Source: Lactobacillus sp. W8174 (GTDB lineage: Bacteria > Bacillota > Bacilli > Lactobacillales > Lactobacillaceae). From it: a DNA stretch of 64,000 bases. Both the position numbers and the translations under genes were made by a program. Shown in pieces: positions 27,113 through 36,200 of the stretch (its first letter is position 1; the number at the start of each line of letters is the position of its first letter). The stretch lies in NCBI RefSeq assembly GCF_016100975.1, contig NZ_JACFRN010000004.1:124001-188000 (forward strand), given 5' to 3'. The notes beneath the pieces were generated by a model. That model made no database searches and was not told the origin of the DNA. It saw nothing but the letters and a program-made list of their open reading frames with translations.

Positions 27113-27850
27113 CTAAAATTGATAATGAATCATATCATGATATTCATTAATTAGTTTTTTGTTCTTTTGATCTCCCCCATCAATATTAGCTGAATAAAAA
27201 ATTGGAGCCTCTTTATTTCCATGTTCTATTAATCTTTGACTTGCTTCTACAACAATATTATCTAAAATAGCTGCACCTACCACAGTAGAAGTTGGCCCTG
27301 CTTTTTGCTCCGTACCTTTTATAGAACATGCAGCATCCCCTATATCACCATGATTATCAATTACTACATCTGCAATTTCAAATAATCTTTTTCCTGATGA
27401 ATGCCGGCTTGTTACTGATTTTGAATATTTTAAATTAGTCAATCCAATAATTGTTACGCCCAGTTTTTTGGCAGCAAGTGCAAGGTCAATAATAACGGGA
27501 TTTCTTCCAGAAACAGAATGTAGTATTAAGACATCATTCTGTTTAAAATTCACTGTACTAGCCAGTGCAGAGCCATAGCCTTCAAGTCTTTCCATTTTAC
27601 TAGTAAAAGTAATGGGTTTCCTGTCAAGCATTACCTCTCTGCCAAATATGGCATTAATTGTTATCATCCCTCCGGCACGATAGTACATTTCATCTGCTAA
27701 TATACCTGCATGACTGGCACCGAATATATAAATAGAGTTCTTGTTGATGTTTGCTTCAGTAATTATTTTTATCGCTTTTTCAATACTATCCCTTTCGTCT
27801 CTCTTCACTGCGTCAAGAATGCTTTCAACTTTATCAATATAGCGATACAT
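27113..27850 (-). CDS. SIS-domain protein of the UPF0309 family
   Basis: A 245-residue protein with a single SIS domain of the UPF0309 (sugar isomerase-like) family. The motifs YIFGASHAGILADEMYYRAGG (read as FGASHAGILADE, about 46-57) and LHSVSGRNPVIIDLA are the phosphosugar-binding loops. The start is the ATG of MYRYIDKVE, preceded by GGAGG; the frame is open 6 codons further upstream. It is the last gene of the ascorbate-type PTS operon. The family function is unproven; here it plausibly isomerises the sugar phosphate delivered by the PTS. Confidence 0.8.
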   Translation of the reverse strand: MYRYIDKVESILDAVKRDERDSIEKAIKIITEANINKNSIYIFGASHAGILADEMYYRAGGMITINAIFGREVMLDRKPITFTSKMERLEGYGSALASTVNFKQNDVLILHSVSGRNPVIIDLALAAKKLGVTIIGLTNLKYSKSVTSRHSSGKRLFEIADVVIDNHGDIGDAACSIKGTEQKAGPTSTVVGAAILDNIVVEASQRLIEHGNKEAPIFYSANIDGGDQKNKKLINEYHDMIHYQF

Positions 27851-27854
27851 ATTA

Positions 27855-29114
27855 TTAAATACCTCCAAACAAACTTCCTATAAGTTTACTAATAATGCTC
27901 CATAAAGAAAGGTCATTTCCTCCAAAAATAAGGATCCAATTTCTAATTGTACTTCCCATCATCATAGCTGAGACTCCAACTAGGGCTACCATGGCAACAG
28001 ATGCAACTGCGGTACCAATAATTGCACCCTTAACTCCACCTTGTCCTTCACCTATTACGGCTGCTCCCCCACATTCGAAGAAGCTTGTGATCATCAATGG
28101 CACAATCAAGATTCCAAAAAGATTAGTTACATTGGCAATCAGCACCAGAATAGTTGAAGTAATAAAGGCAGAAAGAAAACCTATAATCACAGCATTAGGC
28201 TTGTAGTTGAACAAAATCGGCACATCAAAAGCGGGCTTTGCTCCTGGTACCAGCTTTTCAGAAATTCCTTGAAAGGCTGGAATAATCTGGTTGACCAGCA
28301 AGCGTACTCCATAAAGCAGAATCAATAATCCGCCGCCGAAAGTTAAACCAGCATTTAATGCAACAGTAAACAAATTGCTGCCTTTTGGAACCAATGTAGG
28401 GGCAATTATGCCCACGATAATATCTACCGTAAACATTACTATGCCACCCGTAATTGAAATATCACGGAAAAAAGATAACCCCTTGGGAACATTCAAGTCT
28501 TCTGTAGAATGTTTCTTATTACCAACATGTTTTGCTACAAAACCTGAAATTAATGAAAGTATTGTTGTCGGATGACCAATTAAGAAAGAGTCATCACCAG
28601 TAGCCGCCCAAACGTACTTCCGCATAATCCACGGAGCGATCGAAAAGTATAGTGCAGAAAGGATAGCACTCATAACAATTAAATTAATGCCTCTTAATCC
28701 ACCTTCTACACCACCGGCTACAATAACAAAAGGAACCCACCAAAGCATATGACCAGTTAAGAAAATGGTTTTTATTGGAGTGAATCTGGCAATCAAAATG
28801 TGAATCACAAGTGCTAAAAACATAGCCATACCAACATCTCCGCCATATTGAGCTGTAAAGGTAATATCTGTCATGCCTTTTGCAACTGTAATACCCATTT
28901 TGGTTTGAATAGCAGTATTAATTGCTGATACCACACCAGTTAACATATTTACACCTTCAGTAAGAATTATCATACCGAAGGCAGCTGACATACTGCCCTT
29001 CACTATTTCTGCAATGGGCTTTTTCTGAACAATTAGCCCCAGCATTGCAATTAGTCCAAGCAAAACAGGTGGATCTTGCAGAATATTATTTGAAATAAAT
29101 TTTAGAATATCCAT
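27855..29114 (-). CDS. PTS ascorbate-family component IIC (UlaA/SgaT-like)
   Basis: Membrane permease of 419 residues, of the UlaA/SgaT family that transports L-ascorbate and related sugars. It has about eleven helices. Conserved loops such as MTDITFTAQYGGDVGMA and FFECGGAAVIGEGQGG are visible, the latter in the substrate-binding half. It lies 2 nt after the IIB gene and overlaps the ribosome-site region of the UPF0309 gene. Nearby genes do not include UlaG, UlaD, UlaE or UlaF, so ascorbate itself is unlikely to be the substrate. Confidence 0.85.
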   Translation of the reverse strand: MDILKFISNNILQDPPVLLGLIAMLGLIVQKKPIAEIVKGSMSAAFGMIILTEGVNMLTGVVSAINTAIQTKMGITVAKGMTDITFTAQYGGDVGMAMFLALVIHILIARFTPIKTIFLTGHMLWWVPFVIVAGGVEGGLRGINLIVMSAILSALYFSIAPWIMRKYVWAATGDDSFLIGHPTTILSLISGFVAKHVGNKKHSTEDLNVPKGLSFFRDISITGGIVMFTVDIIVGIIAPTLVPKGSNLFTVALNAGLTFGGGLLILLYGVRLLVNQIIPAFQGISEKLVPGAKPAFDVPILFNYKPNAVIIGFLSAFITSTILVLIANVTNLFGILIVPLMITSFFECGGAAVIGEGQGGVKGAIIGTAVASVAMVALVGVSAMMMGSTIRNWILIFGGNDLSLWSIISKLIGSLFGGI

Positions 29115-29116
29115 AG

Positions 29117-29401
29117 TTAGTTACCTTTCTTATTTGCTAAAAATGCATTCATTGCCTTAAGTACCTCATCTTTATCCATGTATCGTTTAATTGCATAAAC
29201 TGGTTTGTCGGTTGACGATTCAAGATCCGGTTTCAATTCAGCACTGGTAAAGTAAACGTCTGCTTGTTCTGCTTTAGCTGATGCAATATCTGTATTCTTT
29301 ACTTCAGCATTTACTCCCAATTCTTTAACTACTTTTTCCAATGTCATTTTTAAAACCATTGAACTACCAACTCCAAAACCACATACTGCTAAAATTTTCA
29401 T
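29117..29401 (-). CDS. PTS ascorbate-family component IIB
   Basis: A 94-residue phosphocarrier of the SgaB/UlaB type with the P-loop VCGFGVGSSM (Cys7). It lies 2 nt from both IIA and IIC. It transfers phosphate from IIA to the sugar bound by IIC. Confidence 0.85.
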   Translation of the reverse strand: MKILAVCGFGVGSSMVLKMTLEKVVKELGVNAEVKNTDIASAKAEQADVYFTSAELKPDLESSTDKPVYAIKRYMDKDEVLKAMNAFLANKKGN

Positions 29402-29403
29402 AC

Positions 29404-29841
29404 TTAACCCTTTACTTTCCTAAACATTGAAATAATTGCCGACTTATTTGCACTCAAAATAGTTTTATAAGATTCTGTATCCATAAAAATCGAAATAACT
29501 TTCTGCAAACTTTGTAAATGACTAGTATTATCAATTGCAGCCATTACTAAAAAGATTTTGACTGGTTTACCTTCAAGATCAATTGGGTTACGTGAAACCA
29601 GTAAACTCATACCCATTTTATTAACACCATCACCTGGTCTGGCATGCATCAGAGCAAAATAATCAGTTAGGACCATATAGGGTCCATTTTTTTTAATGCT
29701 CTCAATCATGCTTGAAACATATTTTGGCGTAATAATATTTGCTTTTAATAGAGGCTCACTAGCTTTTTGTAATGCAATCTTCCAATTCATAGCAGTATCT
29801 ATTATTTGAACGTTATCTTCATTAAACAAAGAACATGTCAC
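29404..29841 (-). CDS. PTS ascorbate/mannitol-family component IIA
   Basis: A 145-residue PTS_EIIA_2 phosphocarrier. The active-site segment reads FALMHARPGDGV, close to UlaC, with the phosphorylated histidine in MHARP. I take the GTG start, 10 nt after the GGAGG contained in the last codons of the upstream regulator; the frame is open further into that gene. It is translationally coupled to the regulator, whose stop is 2 bases before the GTG. Confidence 0.8.
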   Translation of the reverse strand: MTCSLFNEDNVQIIDTAMNWKIALQKASEPLLKANIITPKYVSSMIESIKKNGPYMVLTDYFALMHARPGDGVNKMGMSLLVSRNPIDLEGKPVKIFLVMAAIDNTSHLQSLQKVISIFMDTESYKTILSANKSAIISMFRKVKG

Positions 29842-29843
29842 TA

Positions 29844-31493
29844 TTATTTGACCTCCATCATTTTTGAAATAAACCATTCTTTATTTTTTATTCCATGCAT
29901 AATTAGATTCATAAATGGTTCAACTATTTTTTTATCAGTTCTTTTAATCATTAACATTGCTATAATATCAACACGATTATTTCCCCAGTTGACAGGTTTA
30001 TCTAAAATCGCGACAGCAATAGAACTTTTGGTAATAAATTTAGGATCGCCATGAGGTATGGCAAAACCATTACTGATATATGTAGACTGCAGTTTTTCAC
30101 GCTTTTTCAGTGATTTTTTATAACTTTCAAAACTTTTTTCATCATTCCAAGTACCACTTTTTAATAAGACATCAATAATGTTGTCGGTTACTTTTTCATC
30201 CATAAAAAATATGTTCCCTTTTAAGAAAGGTCCAACATCATTAATAACTATATGCTCGTCTTTCTTTTCAGCATTTTGTTTTGTCACTACATCGATATAA
30301 GAACTGGCAATTTTCTTCATATCTGAAATCGTCATAATAGGCGAAATATTCACCACAGGTACTTGTTGTTCACTTAATTTAATAGTTGAAATAATTAGTG
30401 AAACATTCGACAAATCTTTTTTTACCAAATCATGCTTTGAAGTAACCTCAGTCAAAGCCGCAGCCGGTAATATTCTTTTCATTTTTGCACAAATTAAGGA
30501 ACTCATTCCTATACCATTTGGACAAACAAAAAGAATTCTGTTTATTTCTTTATTACGTTCAACGGCCGCTTGAAAATGTAATGTCACAAAACCAACTTCA
30601 TCATCAGAAACAGCTAAATGATTATTTTCACTAAATTCACTTAATGCATACCAAACTACCCCATATAAATCAGGATAATTATTTTTAATTTCTTGTAATA
30701 AAGGATTAATAACCGTAGTTTTTGATTCAAGCCGCAGCTTCATCTGATAAAGATGCACTAATAATTTTTCTAATAATGATGAATCTTTTGTTAAATCTAT
30801 ATTTAAGCTGTCACTAACATTAGCTATTAAATGCTTCACTTCTGACTTAAATTCAGCAGGAATTTGTCCATTGTTCATGAAAAAATTAAAGCCATTACCA
30901 ATTATTATGTAATAAAGGTACTGCATTTCTGTATCATTAAAATGATATATTTCACTTTCTTCCACAGTTTTCAACAATTGGTAAACTAAAGGGTACTTAT
31001 CAAACTGCATCAATACGCTGTCAAGCTGATCCTTCTTTTTCCAACTAATTTGATATCCATTCATACCTCTGAAAACTAATATTGCTGTAGAAATAGAAAT
31101 ATCACCTATATTATTTTCTGGAACTTCAAGTTTCCAAGTTTGTAATTTTTGATGAAATAATTTAAAAATGGTTTTCAGCAACCTACTATCAATAAATAAA
31201 CTAATTAATTGCTTTCCTTCCCTATTACCTAACAAATCAATTACGACTCGTTTTATTATTTTTTGCTTTTCTATTTCACCTCCGCCAATGTATGATCCAG
31301 AATTGTTAAAAAGCAGAGGGATATTATCCTTAGATAGTCTCTTTTTGATATTAATAATGTCATTTGCAATACTGCTGCGGGAAACAAAATAATCATCAGA
31401 TAATTTTTGATAACTAACATGTTCTCCATTGATCATTCGGGCTAAAATATAAAATTTACGTTCTTTACTATTTAAGAGTTTTTTTGGATCCAA
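29844..31493 (-). CDS. PRD-domain regulator (BglG/MtlR type) of the ascorbate-type PTS operon
   Basis: A 549-residue PTS-controlled activator. It has an N-terminal HTH region (about 1-110, with YFVSRSSIANDIINIKKRL as a recognition segment), PRD domains in the middle, a IIB-like domain at ILFVCPNGIGMSSL, and a C-terminal IIA-like domain ending around GFAIPHGDPKF. It is shorter than the regulator at 9104-10996 but has the same plan. The start is ambiguous: TTG at 31493 is 8 nt after AGAGGG, while GTG at 31502 abuts that site. It is the first gene of the operon and is divergent from dnaA across oriC. Confidence 0.8.
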   Translation of the reverse strand: MDPKKLLNSKERKFYILARMINGEHVSYQKLSDDYFVSRSSIANDIINIKKRLSKDNIPLLFNNSGSYIGGGEIEKQKIIKRVVIDLLGNREGKQLISLFIDSRLLKTIFKLFHQKLQTWKLEVPENNIGDISISTAILVFRGMNGYQISWKKKDQLDSVLMQFDKYPLVYQLLKTVEESEIYHFNDTEMQYLYYIIIGNGFNFFMNNGQIPAEFKSEVKHLIANVSDSLNIDLTKDSSLLEKLLVHLYQMKLRLESKTTVINPLLQEIKNNYPDLYGVVWYALSEFSENNHLAVSDDEVGFVTLHFQAAVERNKEINRILFVCPNGIGMSSLICAKMKRILPAAALTEVTSKHDLVKKDLSNVSLIISTIKLSEQQVPVVNISPIMTISDMKKIASSYIDVVTKQNAEKKDEHIVINDVGPFLKGNIFFMDEKVTDNIIDVLLKSGTWNDEKSFESYKKSLKKREKLQSTYISNGFAIPHGDPKFITKSSIAVAILDKPVNWGNNRVDIIAMLMIKRTDKKIVEPFMNLIMHGIKNKEWFISKMMEVK

Positions 31494-31502
31494 GAATATC
31501 AC

Positions 31503-31950
31503 CCTCTAATTCAATGTTATAAATTTGCATTCATCCCAGGAAGAACAAAGAAAAGTCAAATTTGTACTAGAAAAACTGAACACCCAAAAATCTTATCGTA
31601 AGAAGCACTTTTTTTGTTTAAAGTTTTTACTAAATACTTATCCACATGTTTCTAACTCACAGCATTTTGCACAAGCTTATCCACAATCTACAGTCTGTTT
31701 AAAAAGTTTTGCACACTATGTGGATAATATGTTTCACGCTCCGTGAAATTTACTGCTATTAAAGCAAAAGATTTCCACAGTTAAAATTGTAAATAAGCAA
31801 AACCATCTCAAATTTACTCATTTTTTTGTGTATTTTTCTGTAAATTATATCCACAGCTTGTTAATTCTGAATTCTTTTTGTGCACTTGTGGAAAACATTT
31901 TTAATAGATGGTAAAATAAGTTTTGCTTAACGTACGCGGAGGGAATTATT
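31503..31950. other. oriC: oriC, dnaA-upstream part, with DnaA-box cluster and AT-rich unwinding region
   Basis: Gene-free origin region before dnaA. Exact TTATCCACA boxes lie at 31638-31646 and 31677-31685 (+) and 31719-31727 (-). Consensus TTWTNCACA matches lie at 31665-31673 and 31707-31715 (+) and 31887-31895 (-), with one-mismatch boxes at 31771-31779 and 31847-31855. The T-rich stretch at about 31821-31850 next to the boxes is a good unwinding element. Gene orientation flips from minus to plus here, as expected for a bidirectional origin. Confidence 0.92.
31912..31917 (+). promoter_or_regulatory. Probable extended -10 of dnaA promoter
   Basis: TGGTAAAAT (extended -10 form TGN-TAAAAT) lies 34 bp before the dnaA start and beside a DnaA box, consistent with autoregulation by DnaA. 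Confidence 0.4.
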
Positions 31951-33318
31951 TTGTTTGACATTAATAAATTTTGGCATCATTTCAATAGTGAGATGCGTGA
32001 ACATTTTAATGAAGTTGCTTATAATGCATGGTTCAAAAATACCAGACCAATTTCCTACAATAAGGATACGCACGAACTAAAAATTGCCGTGCAAAATCCT
32101 GTAACCAAAGGATATTGGGAAAAAAATTTAGCTTCGCAATTAATTCAGTCTGCCTACGGCTACGCTAATATTGAGGTCATGCCTGTTTTTCAAATTGAAG
32201 GTGAAAAAAGTAGTGAACGACTGGTAACACCTAAGCCAAAAAACGAGTCAATATCGGAAAATACACGCCCACAAATGGAAAACGCGTTTGTGCGCAATCT
32301 TAAGCTTAATGAAAAGTACACTTTTGACAATTTTGTTCAGGGTGAAGGCAATAAGCTGGCCGCCGGTGCAGCCTTAGCTGTTGCAGACAGTCCGGGCAGT
32401 TTTTACAACCCCCTTTTTATTTTTGGTGGCGTGGGACTAGGAAAAACACACTTGATGCAAGCTATTGGACATCAAATGCTGGCAGAGCGGCCCAATGCCA
32501 AAGTCGTTTATATTCAAAGTGAAACTTTTGTTAATGATTTTATAAACTCAATCAAAAACAAAACTCAAGATCAATTTCGTGCAAAATATCGCACTTGCGA
32601 CTTGTTACTTGTAGATGATATCCAATTTTTCGCTAAAAAAGAGGGTATCCAAGAAGAATTTTTCCATACTTTTGAGACCCTTTATAATGATCAAAAGCAA
32701 ATAGTCATGACGAGTGATCGCCTTCCAACTGAAATTCCTGATCTGTCAGAACGGCTGGTATCAAGATTTACTTGGGGTTTGCAAGTTGAAATTACTCCGC
32801 CCGATCTAGAGACACGGATTGCGATTTTGCGCAAAAAAGCTGAGGCTGAAAATTTAACAATCGACGACAGCACTTTAGACTACATTGCTTCGCAAGTTGA
32901 TACTAATATTCGTGAACTCGAAGGGGCTTTGGTAAAAGTACAAGCCCACGCTACAATTGAGCATGAAGATATCAATGTTAATTTGGCTCGCGAAGCATTG
33001 GCAGATCTTAAACTAGTTCAAAAGAATCAGGGACTGCAGATTTCTAAAATTCAAGAAGTTGTTGCTAATTATTTCCAAACTTCAACAACTGAGTTGAAAG
33101 GAAAAAAGCGGGTCAGGCAAATTGTGGTTCCTAGGCAAATTGCAATGTACTTGTCCCGTGAACTGACTGATTCCAGCCTGCCTAAAATTGGTCAGGAATT
33201 TGGCGGTAAAGATCACACAACCGTGATGCATGCTTACGAAAAAATTAGCAGAGAAATTAAAACGAATTCTGATATTAAAACTGCAGTTTTTGACTTAAAG
33301 CAAATGCTTGACCGCTAA
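31951..33318 (+). CDS. dnaA: Chromosomal replication initiator DnaA
   Basis: AAA+ ATPase that binds DnaA boxes and opens oriC. It has 455 residues. Domain I begins FDINKFWHHFN; the AAA+ domain has Walker A GGVGLGKTHLM (about 158-168) and Walker B LLLVDDIQFF. The C-terminal domain IV carries the DnaA signature GGKDHTTVMHAYEK. The start is a TTG (shown as Met), preceded by GCGGAGGG at 7 nt, and no nearby ATG fits better. A rare start codon may limit DnaA synthesis. More DnaA boxes follow the gene. Confidence 0.98.
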   Translation: MFDINKFWHHFNSEMREHFNEVAYNAWFKNTRPISYNKDTHELKIAVQNPVTKGYWEKNLASQLIQSAYGYANIEVMPVFQIEGEKSSERLVTPKPKNESISENTRPQMENAFVRNLKLNEKYTFDNFVQGEGNKLAAGAALAVADSPGSFYNPLFIFGGVGLGKTHLMQAIGHQMLAERPNAKVVYIQSETFVNDFINSIKNKTQDQFRAKYRTCDLLLVDDIQFFAKKEGIQEEFFHTFETLYNDQKQIVMTSDRLPTEIPDLSERLVSRFTWGLQVEITPPDLETRIAILRKKAEAENLTIDDSTLDYIASQVDTNIRELEGALVKVQAHATIEHEDINVNLAREALADLKLVQKNQGLQISKIQEVVANYFQTSTTELKGKKRVRQIVVPRQIAMYLSRELTDSSLPKIGQEFGGKDHTTVMHAYEKISREIKTNSDIKTAVFDLKQMLDR

Positions 33319-33490
33319 AAGTTATTAACTGTGGATAAGTAACGAACTTGTACACATTTTCTTAACCGTAATAATTACGTTATTTTAAGAGTCATATAAC
33401 TTTTCAACAGAAATCACAGGACCTACTAATACTACTAATTAAATATATAATTAATATAAAGGAAACAGACAAAATAACAGGAGGCACCAA
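33319..33490. other. oriC, dnaA-dnaN intergenic part
   Basis: An exact DnaA box on the minus strand (TGTGGATAA, 33330-33338) and a one-mismatch box (TTGTACACA, 33348-33356) lie just after dnaA, followed by AT-rich sequence and the dnaN ribosome site. This gives a bipartite origin as in Bacillus. Confidence 0.7.
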
Positions 33491-34621
33491 ATGAAATTTA
33501 CAGTAAACAGAAATCTTTTCTTAGACAATTTAAACAATGTAATGCATGCAATTTCTTCAAGAGCAACAATTCCCATTCTTAGTGGCATTAAGCTTAACTT
33601 AACGGAAACGGAATTACTCTTAACTGGTAGTGAAACTGATATTTCAATTGAGATAAAGATACCGGTAAGTGAAGACTTAACTGTTGAATCAACAGGTTCA
33701 ATTGTCTTACCAGCTCGTTTTTTTAGTGAAATTATTAGAAAATTGCCCGGAAAAGAATTCTCATTAGAAGTCAAAGAAAGTTTTCAAACCCAGATTATCT
33801 CTGAAAACAGTGAATTTACTATTAATGGCTTAGATGCCAATAACTATCCAAGATTACCGGAAATTCCAGACGAGTCCTCTTTTGTTATTTCGGGAAAAAC
33901 TTTTAGGGAAATTATCAACGAAACCCAATTTGCAGTGGCAACACAGGAAAGTCGCTTAGTTTTGACTGGAGTACACTTTACTTTTAGTCCTGACAAAATC
34001 CATGCTGTGGCTACAGACTCGCATAGGTTGTCTAGCCGCGCTTTGACTTTAGAAAATGGGCCACAAACGAAAACAGATCTGATTATTCCTGGAAAAAGTT
34101 TACTTGAATTAGCACGAATTATTGGTGAAACCGATCCTGAAATTAAAGTTTGTCCTGGTGAAAATCAAGTACTTTTTGAGATTGGCAATATTCTGTTTTA
34201 TTCACGCTTACTTGAAGGCAGTTACCCTGATACTGAGCGCTTAATTCCGACTGACAGTACAACAACTGTAGAATTTGATTTAATGGAACTTTCCAGTGCA
34301 TTAGACCGGGCAAGTCTATTGACGCATGCGGGACGTAATAATGTGGTTGACCTAACATTAGATACCGAAAAACAAAGTGCAAAATTGTCCGGTGAGTCAG
34401 CGGAAATTGGTAATGTGGAAGAAGACGTTAGTTTTAAGAAACTTGAAGGTAACAATCTAAAGATTTCCTTCAACCCGGATTACCTGCGAGACGCACTAAA
34501 AGCTTCAGTAACAGATTCCGTCATTATGGATTTCACGCAGCCACTGCGTCCATTTACTGTCAATCCAGATAAAACTGATATTAATTTTGTTCAATTAATT
34601 ACACCTGTTAGAACATTTTAA
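33491..34621 (+). CDS. dnaN: DNA polymerase III beta subunit (sliding clamp)
   Basis: Ring-shaped processivity clamp of the replicative polymerase. It has 376 residues in three clamp-fold repeats, starting MKFTVNRNLFLDNLNNV and ending with the usual hydrophobic QLITPVRTF. Key stretches such as VATDSHRLS are present. A strong ribosome site (AGGAGGC) precedes the ATG. It is followed by a terminator, so recF and gyr genes depend on another promoter. Confidence 0.98.
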   Translation: MKFTVNRNLFLDNLNNVMHAISSRATIPILSGIKLNLTETELLLTGSETDISIEIKIPVSEDLTVESTGSIVLPARFFSEIIRKLPGKEFSLEVKESFQTQIISENSEFTINGLDANNYPRLPEIPDESSFVISGKTFREIINETQFAVATQESRLVLTGVHFTFSPDKIHAVATDSHRLSSRALTLENGPQTKTDLIIPGKSLLELARIIGETDPEIKVCPGENQVLFEIGNILFYSRLLEGSYPDTERLIPTDSTTTVEFDLMELSSALDRASLLTHAGRNNVVDLTLDTEKQSAKLSGESAEIGNVEEDVSFKKLEGNNLKISFNPDYLRDALKASVTDSVIMDFTQPLRPFTVNPDKTDINFVQLITPVRTF

Positions 34622-34644
34622 TCATTGCCAAACTTAACAAAAAG

Positions 34645-34672
34645 AAAAAGTCATCAATTGATGGCTTTTTTT
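34645..34672 (+). terminator. Terminator of dnaN
   Basis: AAGTCATC and GATGGCTT form the stem (one G-U pair) around AATT, followed by seven T residues. The rest of the gap to 34847 shows no gene. Confidence 0.7.
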
Positions 34673-34847
34673 CTGGCAGAATTTTTATAATCGACCACAA
34701 AAGCTTGCTGGTTTATTTTTGAGGTCAATCACTATGAATTGTTTATTTGAAAAAAATCCGTTTATATGGCTTTATATGGGCTTTTAGTTGTTTTTTGCTT
34801 GTGAAACGAATATACTTATTATAGGTATTTAAAGGTTGAAGGTGGTT

Positions 34848-35057
34848 ATGATCAAAGAAATAAAGTTAACGAGTGATTATATTACTCTGGGTCAATTTCT
34901 AAAAAAAGAAAGTATCATTTCTTCTGGTGGTCAGGCTAAGTGGTATTTGCAGGACAATCCAGTTTTGTTAAACGGAATAAAGGAAAATCGGCGGGGTAAG
35001 AAGTTGCGCTCTGGCGATAAACTTGAAGTTAATCAAGAATCTTACGAATTGCGGTAG
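34848..35057 (+). CDS. yaaA: S4-domain RNA-binding protein YaaA
   Basis: A 69-residue S4-like RNA-binding protein conserved between dnaN and recF in Firmicutes. The S4 pattern is seen in TLGQFLKKESIISSGGQAK and VLLNGIKENRRGKKLRSGD. I start it at the ATG of MIKEIKLTS, 2 bases after AAGGTGG; an upstream in-frame TTG would add four residues. RecF starts 3 bases after its stop. It probably assists ribosome or replication functions; its role is not established. Confidence 0.9.
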   Translation: MIKEIKLTSDYITLGQFLKKESIISSGGQAKWYLQDNPVLLNGIKENRRGKKLRSGDKLEVNQESYELR

Positions 35058-35060
35058 GTT

Positions 35061-36200
35061 ATGTATCTCAAGCATTTTATCGCTCAAAATTACCGCAATC
35101 TGCAGCAATTCGAAGTTGATTTTGATCCTAATGTCAATATTTTTATAGGACAAAATGCGCAAGGCAAAACTAATCTGCTTGAAGCAATTTATTTTTTGGC
35201 CTTAACACGGTCCCACCGGACCAGTAATGACAAAGAACTAATTGCTTTTGGTAAAGATTATGCCAATGTTTCTGGGCACATTTATAAAAGTCAAGTTGAT
35301 TTATCCTTGCGGGTTCTAATTACCACTAAGGGTAAAAAAGTTTGGGTAAATCGAGTCGAACAAGCGAAATTATCCAAGTATGTCGGACAATTAAATGCTA
35401 TTTTATTTTCTCCGGAAGATTTAGATCTGATTAAAGGTGCACCTAATTTAAGACGACGTTTTATGGATCAAGAATTTGGACAAATTAGTGCCGAGTACCT
35501 TTATTTTGCCGGCAAGTACAAGCAGGTCTTGCAGCAAAAAAACAATTATTTAAAGCAGTTAGCTAAAGGCGAAGCCCATGACACTATGTTTTTAGAAGTC
35601 CTATCAGATCAGCTGGCAGGTGTGGCTGCAGAAGTTATTGTTCGTCGCTTTCAATTTTTAAATTACTTAGATCAATACGCTCGTGATGCCTATGCTCACA
35701 TTAGTACCAGTGCTGAAAAACTTGAAGTTATCTACCGACCATCGGTAAAAGAAATTTCGGTAAAAGACAGCGTCGAAGAAGTTTATCATAAAGTATTAAA
35801 TAATTTTCAAAAAAATCAGAAGCTTGAAATTCTCAAAGGTACGACATTGAGTGGCCCCCACAGGGATGACATTGAATTTGAACTTGACGGTAAAAATGCA
35901 CATTTGTATGGCTCTCAGGGCCAACAAAGAACTATCGCGCTTAGTATTAAATTAGCTGAGATCCAGCTTGTGCACCAATTAACCGATGAATATCCATTAT
36001 TACTACTTGATGATGTTATGAGCGAGCTTGATCATAACCGTCAAAGTGCCTTACTTAACTACATTCACGGCAAAACGCAAACATTTATTACGACAACAGA
36101 TCTTGAGGGTATTTCCTGGGAAATAATTAAGAAGCCAAAAATATACCGCATAAAATCTGGACAAATTTATTTAGAAGAGGGGAAATTGCATGGCAGATAA
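35061..36200 (+). CDS. recF: DNA repair protein RecF
   Basis: SMC-like ATPase that loads RecA at gaps via RecOR. It has 379 residues. Walker A reads [13 protein letters not shown] (about 30-42), the signature region is [17 protein letters not shown] and Walker B is [13 protein letters not shown]. The ATG follows yaaA directly and gyrB overlaps its end by 11 bp, so yaaA-recF-gyrB-gyrA form a compact operon. Confidence 0.97.
   Translation: MYLKHFIAQNYRNLQQFEVDFDPNVNIFIGQNAQGKTNLLEAIYFLALTRSHRTSNDKELIAFGKDYANVSGHIYKSQVDLSLRVLITTKGKKVWVNRVEQAKLSKYVGQLNAILFSPEDLDLIKGAPNLRRRFMDQEFGQISAEYLYFAGKYKQVLQQKNNYLKQLAKGEAHDTMFLEVLSDQLAGVAAEVIVRRFQFLNYLDQYARDAYAHISTSAEKLEVIYRPSVKEISVKDSVEEVYHKVLNNFQKNQKLEILKGTTLSGPHRDDIEFELDGKNAHLYGSQGQQRTIALSIKLAEIQLVHQLTDEYPLLLLDDVMSELDHNRQSALLNYIHGKTQTFITTTDLEGISWEIIKKPKIYRIKSGQIYLEEGKLHGR

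Noticed and set aside
31525-31746. 73-codon plus-strand frame inside oriC
   Set aside because: It overlaps the DnaA-box cluster, has no ribosome binding site, and its codons are made of origin repeats.
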